A program made the translations under genes and the position numbers. From assembly GCA_945861815.1 (NCBI GenBank), contig CAMAVV010000090.1, positions 1 through 6,673 on the forward strand: a stretch of DNA of 6,673 nt. Reading direction: 5' to 3'. This document shows positions 1-5,314 of this stretch, piece after piece. The stretch's first letter is position 1; each line of letters begins with the position of its first letter. A model generated the notes under the pieces. It saw only the letters and a list, made by a program, of their open reading frames with translations, did no database searches and was not told the DNA's origin. This stretch comes from Thermoflexus hugenholtzii JAD2. GTDB taxonomy: Bacteria; Chloroflexota; Dehalococcoidia; SHYB01.

Positions 1-1
1 C

Positions 2-64
2 GCATGCTTCGTCTTTACCCTCCCACTTGAACCGAGCCCCGCTCATGTCCAGGCCGCCTTCTGA
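2..64 (+). CDS. Probable histidine kinase, C-terminal tail only (5' end outside window)
   Basis: The reading frame open from base 2 to the TGA at 62-64 encodes 20 residues containing FVFTLPLEPSP. A small-aromatic-x-Phe-Thr-Leu-Pro-Leu run close to the C-terminus is the usual last beta strand of a histidine kinase ATPase (HATPase_c) domain, just after the G2 box. The position fits too: a stand-alone receiver domain gene lies 146 bases downstream on the same strand, as expected for a kinase/regulator pair. Only the tail is visible, so the sensor domains, the phospho-accepting histidine and the N, G1 and F boxes cannot be checked. It could be the kinase half missing from the truncated KdpD in this operon, which is an inference. 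A chance open frame of this length cannot be fully excluded. Confidence 0.55.
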   Translation, partial: ACFVFTLPLEPSPAHVQAAF

Positions 65-108
65 AGAAGCGATGTCCCTTGTTTCATGAGATACCGTTCT
101 CTCCACTG

Positions 109-137
109 TTGACATAGCGTGCGGAGGCCGTGAAGAT
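109..137 (+). promoter_or_regulatory. Possible sigma-70-type promoter upstream of the response regulator
   Basis: A perfect TTGACA lies at 109-114. At 17-base spacing the matching -10 would be GAAGAT (132-137), which keeps only the A at position 2, the A at 5 and the T at 6. A better hexamer, GATAGT (135-140), sits at a 20-base spacing, which is too long. The gap between the kinase-like tail and the regulator is where a promoter could sit, but the weak -10 makes this tentative. Confidence 0.27.
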
Positions 138-172
138 AGTGGGCAACGCAATACACCAGGAGCGGCGGTAAG

Positions 173-196
173 GCCGTCCAGAAGGCGACGGACGGC
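173..196 (+). promoter_or_regulatory. Inverted repeat just upstream of the response-regulator ribosome site
   Basis: GCCGTCC (173-179) and GGACGGC (190-196) are perfect 7-base complements separated by 10 bases. The hairpin ends two bases before the AAGGAG ribosome site at 198-203. No T-run follows, so it is not an intrinsic terminator. It could be an mRNA structure or a protein-binding dyad, or chance in GC-rich DNA. Confidence 0.35.
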
Positions 197-197
197 G

Positions 198-203
198 AAG
201 GAG
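198..203 (+). promoter_or_regulatory. Ribosome binding site deciding the regulator start
   Basis: AAGGAG is 7 bases before the ATG at 211 but only 1 base before the in-frame ATG at 205. The spacing therefore favours 211 as the true start. Confidence 0.7.
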
Positions 204-210
204 CATGCCC

Positions 211-585
211 ATGTACCGCCGGGTGCTGATCGTGGAAGACGAGCCGACATTGCGACGGCTGATCCTGCGAAACCTCACCAGCAGAGGGCACGAGGTGCGT
301 GAGGCAGCCACCGCCGCCGAGGCGCGCGCCATGCTGGAGAAAGAGCTTCCCGACCTCATGCTGCTCGACGTGAACCTCCCGGATAGAAGCGGCCTCGACG
401 TGCTGCGCGACCTCCAGCAACAGGGCAAGTCCGTTCCAACCATCGTCGTCTCCGCCGTGCGCATCCCACGCACCCGCCTGGAGGAGCTGAAGCCCCTGGC
501 CTATCTGCCAAAACCCTTCCCCCTTGATGCCCTTCTCCGCCTGGTCTCCGATGAGCCGGATGGCGTAAAGCCCACGCCTGCATAG
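211..585 (+). CDS. Stand-alone receiver-domain response regulator (CheY-like)
   Basis: A 124-residue protein made of one REC domain. It accepts a phosphoryl group from a histidine kinase and acts in the cytoplasm. Visible hallmarks are VLIVEDE with the acidic pair E9/D10, the phospho-acceptor D53 in LMLLDVNLPD, the switch residue S81 in VVSA, and K101 in the PKPF motif. The chain ends about 20 residues after PKPF, so there is no winged-helix DNA-binding domain. It is therefore not a KdpE orthologue in the usual sense and cannot by itself activate kdp transcription. The likely partner is the kinase whose tail ends at position 64. The ATG at 211 is chosen over 205 because of the AAGGAG spacing, and the 211 start begins directly with the first beta strand (YRRVLIV). 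The stop lies 37 bases before the next small ORF, so co-transcription with kdp is likely but not proven. Output may be protein-protein signalling or phosphorelay. Confidence 0.93.
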   Translation: MYRRVLIVEDEPTLRRLILRNLTSRGHEVREAATAAEARAMLEKELPDLMLLDVNLPDRSGLDVLRDLQQQGKSVPTIVVSAVRIPRTRLEELKPLAYLPKPFPLDALLRLVSDEPDGVKPTPA

Positions 586-605
586 GCCCTATGCCAACCT
601 GTATC

Positions 606-620
606 AGAAGGACAACCTTC
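606..620 (+). promoter_or_regulatory. Ribosome binding site folded into a small hairpin
   Basis: AGAAGGA (606-612) is a good Shine-Dalgarno sequence 10 bases before the TTG at 623. GAAGG (607-611) pairs perfectly with CCTTC (616-620) around the loop ACAA, so the ribosome site can be masked by a 5-bp stem. An 11-codon ORF (591-626) runs through the hairpin, and its TGA overlaps the TTG as TTGA. Translation of that ORF could open the stem, but it has no clear ribosome site of its own. Confidence 0.4.
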
Positions 621-622
621 CA

Positions 623-718
623 TTGAGCGACTTCATCGCCATCGCCGTCACCCTGGTGATGTTCGCATGGATCACAGGCTTCATCCTCTTTTGCGCTCGT
701 CTTTCAGGAGAGTCCTGA
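623..718 (+). CDS. Small single-span membrane protein upstream of kdpF (31 aa, TTG start)
   Basis: Starting at TTG 623, the frame encodes 31 residues: a short polar N-terminus (MSDF), one strongly hydrophobic segment from about residue 4 to 25 (IAIAVTLVMFAWITGFILF), then the tail CARLSGES. The composition is that of a membrane helix with an Arg just after it, which is unlike a random frame. A ribosome site, AGAAGGA, lies 10 bases upstream. The stop codon overlaps the kdpF start as TGATG, so the two are probably translationally coupled. From memory, several bacterial kdp operons carry a similar tiny ORF before kdpF, with a hydrophobic helix ending in Cys-x-Arg-Leu; this needs a database check. 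It may be an extra small subunit or assembly factor of the KdpFABC pump, or a regulator of it. There is no in-frame ATG upstream of the helix, so automated annotation would probably miss it. Confidence 0.62.
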   Translation: MSDFIAIAVTLVMFAWITGFILFCARLSGES

Positions 719-807
719 TGCCTGCAGAACACGTTCTCTTTGCCGTCGTCTGCTTACTGGTGGTTGTGTATCTCTTCTACGTCTTAGTGCGGCCGGAATC
801 CTTCTGA
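718..807 (+). CDS. kdpF: KdpF, small subunit of the K+-transporting ATPase
   Basis: A 29-residue peptide: a short N-terminus (MPAEH), one membrane helix from about residue 6 to 24 (VLFAVVCLLVVVYLFYVLV), and the tail RPESF. A Tyr-rich helix end followed by a short charged stretch and a terminal Phe is the KdpF pattern; E. coli KdpF is also 29 residues. In E. coli, KdpF is a lipid-like stabiliser bound at the KdpA/KdpB interface in the inner membrane. The ATG overlaps the preceding TGA (TGATG), and AGGAG (706-710) lies 7 bases upstream, so initiation is well supported. Its place directly before kdpA is the canonical one. Confidence 0.88.
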   Translation: MPAEHVLFAVVCLLVVVYLFYVLVRPESF

Positions 808-846
808 CGTGCTGCACCCGGCTGTCACACCTCTAGGAACTAGCGA

Positions 847-2556
847 ATGAGCGGCGCAACTATCGGACTCCTCGTCCTCTTCTTCGCCATCATCTTTCTT
901 ATCACCAAGCCCCTTGGCCTGTACATGGCAAAAGTCTTTGGCGGGGAGCGCACTCCTTTAAGCCGTGTCCTTCTGCCAGTGGAAGGCCTGGTCTACCGAG
1001 CCTGCCGCGTGGACCCTGAGGAAGAGTTCCACTGGACGAAGTATGCCCTAGGCATCGTCCTCTTTGGCCTTGGAGGCGTGCTCTTTCTCTTCCTGATCTT
1101 GCGCTTCCAGGGCCTTTTGCGCCTCAATCCCCAAGACTTCGATGGGCTGGCGCCGCACCTGGCCTTTAACACCGCAGTCAGCTTCATGACCCACACCAAC
1201 TGGCAGTCGTACTCCGGCGAGCAGACGATGAGCCACCTGAGCCAGATGGCTGGCCTTACCGTGCAGAACTTCTGCGCCGCGGCGGTCGGCATGGCCTTGG
1301 CGATGGCCTTTATCCGGGGGCTTTCACGCCGTTCAGCCCAAGGTGTCGGCAACTGCTGGGCCGATATCACGCGCGCCATCCTCTATATCCTTCTCCCTGT
1401 CTCTACCATCTTGGCTATCGTCTTTATATGGCAAGGGGTGCCCCAAAACCTCCAGGGCGCGCTCAGCGTGGCCACCCTTGAAGGGGGCGCGCAGACTATC
1501 GCACAAGGGCCAGTGGCAAGCCAAGAGGCGATAAAAGTCCTGGGCACTAATGGAGGCGGGTTTTTCGCCGCCAACTCGGCGCATCCCTTCGAAAACCCGA
1601 ATCACTGGACGAACTTCCTTCAACTTATCGCTATGGCCGCCATCCCATCGGCGATGACCTACACCTTCGGCCGCCTTGTAGGCGATACGCGCCAGGGTTG
1701 GGCCATCTGGGCGGTGATGGCCATCCTGCTCCTCGCGGGCACGTCGCTTTCGACCGTCATCGAACAGCAAGGCAATCCAAACTTCGACGCCATCGCCGCG
1801 AATCAACAAGCTGGCGCAGAGCAGGCGGGAGGCAACCTCGAAGGCAAGGAGACGCGGTTCGGCGTCGGCCAGTCGATGCTCTTCACCAACGTCAGCGTCG
1901 CCACATCAACCGGCGCAGTGAACAACACTCATGACAGCTTAATGCCCCTGGCAAGCATCGTGCCTATGGTCTACATGCAGACGGGCGGCGCTGTATTTGG
2001 AGGCGCTGGAGTTGGCCTCTACAGCATGCTCATTTTTGCCATCCTCGCCGTCTTTATCGCCGGGCTGATGGTCGGCAGAACGCCCGAATACCTTGGCAAG
2101 AAGATCGAGCCATTTGAAATCAAGATGGTCATGCTGGTGACCCTCGCCATCGCGTCAACGGTCCTCCTCTTCACCGCCCTAGCCGCCACCACCGACCGCG
2201 GCTTCGCTGGGGTTCTCAACCCTGGGCCCCATGGCTTCAGCGAGATGCTCTATGCCTACAGCTCCAGCGCCAGCAACAACGGATCGGCCTTCGCCGGATT
2301 GAACACAGACTCCAGTTTCTACAGCTATACACTAGGACTGGTCATGCTCCTTGGCCGGTTCATGATAGTGATCCCGGTCTTGGCGCTAGCCGGGGCCATG
2401 GCCCGTAAAGAACGGGTGCCCCAGAGTCTTGGCACCCTCCCGACCCACGGGCCCCTTTTCGTCGCCCTCGTCGCCGGCTTCGTCATCATCGTCGGCGCGC
2501 TCACCTTTTTCCCGGCCCTTGCCCTCGGCCCCATCGTTGAACACCTGATGATGTGA
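847..2556 (+). CDS. kdpA: KdpA, potassium-binding channel-like subunit of KdpFABC ATPase
   Basis: A 569-residue polytopic membrane protein, slightly longer than E. coli KdpA (557). It belongs to the superfamily of K+ transporters with four pore-loop repeats (Trk/Ktr/HKT) and selects periplasmic or extracellular K+ for delivery to KdpB. The four filter regions are recognisable: TNWQSYSGE (117-125), GTNGGGFF (233-240), TSTGAVNNTHDSL (353-365) and SSASNNGSAFAGL (473-485). Other family blocks are LITKPLG near residue 20, NSAHPFENP (243-251), IAGLMVGRTPEYLGKKIE (404-421) and GTLPTHG (529-535). The ATG at 847 has AGGA at 835-838, and the N-terminus matches the family without extension. The ribosome site overlaps a short CTAG-GAA-CTAG repeat. 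An oddity lies in the block around residues 376-388 after the third filter: it reads TGGAVFGG where, from memory, most KdpA proteins have LGEVxFGG, so G381 replaces a common glutamate. The gene starts 39 bases after kdpF and ends 25 before kdpB. No frameshift is seen. Confidence 0.98.
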   Translation: MSGATIGLLVLFFAIIFLITKPLGLYMAKVFGGERTPLSRVLLPVEGLVYRACRVDPEEEFHWTKYALGIVLFGLGGVLFLFLILRFQGLLRLNPQDFDGLAPHLAFNTAVSFMTHTNWQSYSGEQTMSHLSQMAGLTVQNFCAAAVGMALAMAFIRGLSRRSAQGVGNCWADITRAILYILLPVSTILAIVFIWQGVPQNLQGALSVATLEGGAQTIAQGPVASQEAIKVLGTNGGGFFAANSAHPFENPNHWTNFLQLIAMAAIPSAMTYTFGRLVGDTRQGWAIWAVMAILLLAGTSLSTVIEQQGNPNFDAIAANQQAGAEQAGGNLEGKETRFGVGQSMLFTNVSVATSTGAVNNTHDSLMPLASIVPMVYMQTGGAVFGGAGVGLYSMLIFAILAVFIAGLMVGRTPEYLGKKIEPFEIKMVMLVTLAIASTVLLFTALAATTDRGFAGVLNPGPHGFSEMLYAYSSSASNNGSAFAGLNTDSSFYSYTLGLVMLLGRFMIVIPVLALAGAMARKERVPQSLGTLPTHGPLFVALVAGFVIIVGALTFFPALALGPIVEHLMM

Positions 2557-2581
2557 TGCACTGCACCTGGACTCACCTATC

Positions 2582-4705
2582 ATGACCGACCCACCAAACA
2601 ATAAGAAGCCAGACCCCGCTAGCCCCGCCGCAACCGCGGTGCGGAGGTCTCCCGAAGCTCGGGAGATGAAGAAGCTTGCGACGACTCGCAAGTCAGGAAT
2701 CAAGCTGTGGTCCGTGCCCATCATGCGCCGCGCCGCCGTTCAGTCACTCATCAAGCTGAACCCGAAAAAGCTCTACACCAATCCAGTCATGCTTGTCGTC
2801 GAGATAGGCGCGGTCATCTCGTCCGTCGTCCTCCTTCAGCAGCTCTTCGGCGGCGACGGCTTTCGCTTCACACTCCAGATCACGATCTGGCTTTGGTTTA
2901 CTGTCATCTTCGGCAACTTCGCCGAGTCGCTGGCAGAGGCGCGCGGCAAGGCCCAGGCCGATACACTCCGAGCGACGAAGAAGGACTCCCCTGCAAGGCG
3001 CGTCAAAGGCTTGGGCGAAGAGATGGTCTCCTCACTTAGCCTGAGAAACGGAGACTTCGTCATCATCAAAGAGGGAGAAGTGGTGCCCATCGATGGGGAA
3101 GTCGTCGGCGGCGTGGCCTATGTGAACGAGGCCGCCATCACCGGCGAATCGGCTCCAGTTCTCAAGGAGCCAGGCACAGACACCCGCTCGACCGTCACCG
3201 GCGGAACGCTGGTTGCAACAGGGATGCTGCGTGTCCGCGTCACAGCCGACCCAGGCAGCACCTTCCTCGACCGCATGATCGCGATGGTCGAAGGTTCAGC
3301 GCGCCGCAAGACGCCGAACGAGATTGCGCTGACGATCCTCCTTGCCGGCCTCACCATCGTCTTCACCCTCGTCGTCATCACTATCCAGCCCTTCGCCGAT
3401 TACGCAGGCGACGAAGTCTCTGTCGCTATCCTTGCCGCCCTTCTCGTCTGTCTCATCCCAACAACCATCGGCGGACTTCTCTCGGCAGTCGGCATCGCCG
3501 GTATGGACCGTCTCACCCGCTTCAACGTGCTTGCCCTCTCCGGCCGGGCCATCGAATCAGCAGGCGATGTGGACACGCTTCTGCTCGATAAGACGGGCAC
3601 CATCACATATGGCAACCGCCTTGCCGCAGAGATCATCCCTGTGGGGGGCAACCAGAAACTCGTGGCCTTGATCGCTGCACGCATGTCGAGCCTCGCTGAC
3701 GAGACGCCTGAAGGGCGCAGCTTGCTCCAGTTAGCCGAGCAGGTTGGCGCGCCCACCACGCCAACCCTCAGCCCAACAGCCGACGTTATCAAGTTCGACC
3801 CGCGAACCCGCGTCAGCGGCGTCATCCAAGATGGACGCTACTACATCAAAGGCGCTGTGGATGCCGTGATCTCCCTTTCCAATGAGCGTGCGCCGGAGGA
3901 TATGCAGCAGCACGTTACGCGCATCTCGTCCGAGGGCGGAACGCCCCTAGCCCTCGCCATCGATAAGCGCATCGTCGGCGTCGCATACCTCAAGGACACC
4001 GTGAAGCCGGGCATGCGCGAGCGGTTCGATGAGTTTCGCAAGATGGGCATCAAGACCATCATGCTCACCGGCGATAATACGCTGACCGCCGCCACCATCG
4101 CCAAAGAAGCCGGGGTCGATACCTATGTCGCCGAGGCGAAGCCGGAGGACAAGATCCGCGTCATAAAAGAGCAGCAGCGCCAGGGACACATGGTCGCCAT
4201 GACGGGCGACGGGACGAACGACGCGCCAGCCCTCGCCCAGGCGGACGTCGGCATGGCGATGAATTCCGGCACCGCAGCGGCAAAAGAGGCCGCAAATATG
4301 GTGGACCTCGACTCCAACCCGACAAAGCTCATCGAGGTTGTCAGCATCGGCAAGCAGCTCCTCATCACTCGTGGCGCCATCACTACTTTTTCTATCGCGA
4401 ACGACGTCGCCAAATACTTCGCCATCATCCCCGCCGCTTTCGCCGCAACCTATCCTGCCCTCGATAAGCTCGACTTCATGAAGCTCGATTCGGCGGAGAG
4501 CGCCATCCTCTCGGCGGTCATCTTCAACGCCCTCATCATCGTGGCCCTCATCCCCCTCGCCTTGCGCGGCGTCGGCTACCGTCCAGCGCCCGCGAGCCAA
4601 CTCCTGGCGCGCAACCTTCTCATCTATGGCGTTGGCGGCCTTATCACGCCCTTCCTCGGCATGAAAGCCATCGACCTGCTCATCACCGCGATCGGCCTTG
4701 TGTAA
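2582..4705 (+). CDS. kdpB: KdpB, P-type ATPase catalytic subunit of KdpFABC
   Basis: A 707-residue type IA P-type ATPase that hydrolyses ATP to drive K+ through KdpA/KdpB into the cytoplasm. All key motifs are intact: actuator loop TGES (187-190), membrane motif IPTT (292-295), the phosphorylation site DKTGT with D336, F405 and K423 (KGA) for nucleotide binding, TGDN (496-499), the hinge TGDGTNDAP (541-549), and D608/K611 in SIANDVAKYF on the fifth membrane helix, equivalent to E. coli D583/K586. S190 corresponds to E. coli S162, whose phosphorylation shuts the pump down at high K+, so the target residue is present. It is about 25 residues longer than E. coli KdpB (682). The excess is a polar, Pro/Lys/Arg-rich N-terminus before the family block KLNPKKLYTNPVM (58-70). 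No clear ribosome site precedes the ATG at 2582, so coupling to kdpA translation is likely. Internal Met29 (2666) and Met48 (2723) are possible alternative starts. A perfect hairpin spans codons 23-29. Confidence 0.98.
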   Translation: MTDPPNNKKPDPASPAATAVRRSPEAREMKKLATTRKSGIKLWSVPIMRRAAVQSLIKLNPKKLYTNPVMLVVEIGAVISSVVLLQQLFGGDGFRFTLQITIWLWFTVIFGNFAESLAEARGKAQADTLRATKKDSPARRVKGLGEEMVSSLSLRNGDFVIIKEGEVVPIDGEVVGGVAYVNEAAITGESAPVLKEPGTDTRSTVTGGTLVATGMLRVRVTADPGSTFLDRMIAMVEGSARRKTPNEIALTILLAGLTIVFTLVVITIQPFADYAGDEVSVAILAALLVCLIPTTIGGLLSAVGIAGMDRLTRFNVLALSGRAIESAGDVDTLLLDKTGTITYGNRLAAEIIPVGGNQKLVALIAARMSSLADETPEGRSLLQLAEQVGAPTTPTLSPTADVIKFDPRTRVSGVIQDGRYYIKGAVDAVISLSNERAPEDMQQHVTRISSEGGTPLALAIDKRIVGVAYLKDTVKPGMRERFDEFRKMGIKTIMLTGDNTLTAATIAKEAGVDTYVAEAKPEDKIRVIKEQQRQGHMVAMTGDGTNDAPALAQADVGMAMNSGTAAAKEAANMVDLDSNPTKLIEVVSIGKQLLITRGAITTFSIANDVAKYFAIIPAAFAATYPALDKLDFMKLDSAESAILSAVIFNALIIVALIPLALRGVGYRPAPASQLLARNLLIYGVGGLITPFLGMKAIDLLITAIGLV
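2648..2666 (+). promoter_or_regulatory. Strong 8-bp hairpin inside the 5' end of kdpB
   Basis: TCTCCCGA (2648-2655) and TCGGGAGA (2659-2666) are perfect complements around a 3-base AGC loop. A further G-U pair is possible at 2647/2667. The right arm ends on the A of the in-frame ATG codon 29, and a GGAGG (2643-2647) abuts the left arm. It lies in the poorly conserved N-terminal extension, so the structure is not forced by conserved protein sequence. It could modulate kdpB translation or mRNA stability. No T-run follows, so a terminator is unlikely. Confidence 0.5.
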
Positions 4706-4712
4706 CATCCCA

Positions 4713-5303
4713 ATGGAACTCAAACAGCAAGCGAAAACAGCCGTCGCCCTTCTAGTGATTCTGGTCATCATCACCGGGGTCGCCTACCCGCTTGTGATCA
4801 CCGGCATCGGCCAAGGGGCCTTCAATCGCCAGGCCGATGGCAGCCTCCTTCGCGATGCAGACGGCAAAATCGTTGGCTCATCGCTCATCGGCCAGAACTT
4901 CACAGCGCCTCACTACTTCCACCCGCGGCCCTCGGCCGCAGGCGCAGACGGCTACGACGCCCGCGCCTCTGGCGCGTCCAACCTCGGCCCGACGAACCAA
5001 CTGCTCCTTGATGCCGTTGAATCGCGCGCCAAAGCATACCGCCAGGAGAACAACTTGCCAGCGGACGCTGACGTGCCGGTGGACGCGGTGACCTCCTCCG
5101 GGTCCGGCCTCGACCCCCATATCTCGCCTGCAAACGCCTATCTCCAGACAGGCCGTGTGGCAAAGGCGCGCCGCTTGCCGGAGAATGATGTTATGGAACT
5201 CGTCAGGCAGCATGTTGAAGAGCGCACCCTCGGTTTTCTTGGGGAAGCGCGCGTGAACGTGCTTAAGCTAAATCTTGCCCTCGATGAACGGTTCCGCAGG
5301 TAG
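4713..5303 (+). CDS. kdpC: KdpC, accessory subunit of KdpFABC ATPase
   Basis: A 196-residue protein, close to E. coli KdpC (190), with one N-terminal membrane helix (about residues 8-30, AVALLVILVIITGVAYPLV) and a periplasmic domain. It stabilises the complex near the KdpA entry site. Family motifs occur in order: TGVAYPLVITGIGQ (21-34), GSSLIGQNF (55-63), YFHPRPSAAG (68-77), SGASNLGPTN (86-95), a VTSSGSGLDPHISP block (126-139), and LGFLGEARVNVLKLNLAL at the C-terminus (173-190). The ATG at 4713 is chosen because the protein then begins as the family does, with a few residues before the helix. A TTG at 4698 would add five residues and overlap kdpB. No good ribosome site is seen, and the start lies 7 bases after the kdpB stop, so termination-reinitiation coupling is likely. 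In the family this subunit raises the pump's apparent affinity, probably by assisting ATP binding. Confidence 0.97.
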   Translation: MELKQQAKTAVALLVILVIITGVAYPLVITGIGQGAFNRQADGSLLRDADGKIVGSSLIGQNFTAPHYFHPRPSAAGADGYDARASGASNLGPTNQLLLDAVESRAKAYRQENNLPADADVPVDAVTSSGSGLDPHISPANAYLQTGRVAKARRLPENDVMELVRQHVEERTLGFLGEARVNVLKLNLALDERFRR

Positions 5304-5314
5304 CAGGTGCGCCG

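Noticed and set aside
86..171. Tiny frames in the gap (ATG at 86, GTG at 130)
   Set aside because: Only 8 and 13 codons, without a properly spaced ribosome site or recognisable peptide.
205..210. ATG at 205 as the response-regulator start
   Set aside because: Only one base separates it from AAGGAG; ATG 211 has ideal spacing.
211..585. Calling the regulator KdpE
   Set aside because: The protein ends after the receiver domain and has no winged-helix DNA-binding domain.
833..843. CTAG-GAA-CTAG repeat at the kdpA ribosome site as an operator
   Set aside because: A 4-base arm with a 3-base gap is too short to separate from chance.
4698..4712. TTG at 4698 as the kdpC start
   Set aside because: It overlaps kdpB, adds five residues without family match and has no ribosome site; ATG 4713 gives the standard KdpC N-terminus.
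3947..4774. Antisense open frame of 275 codons opposite kdpB
   Set aside because: The translation is a His/Asp/Gly-rich, low-order sequence opposite the highly conserved KdpB hinge and membrane region; it is a codon shadow.
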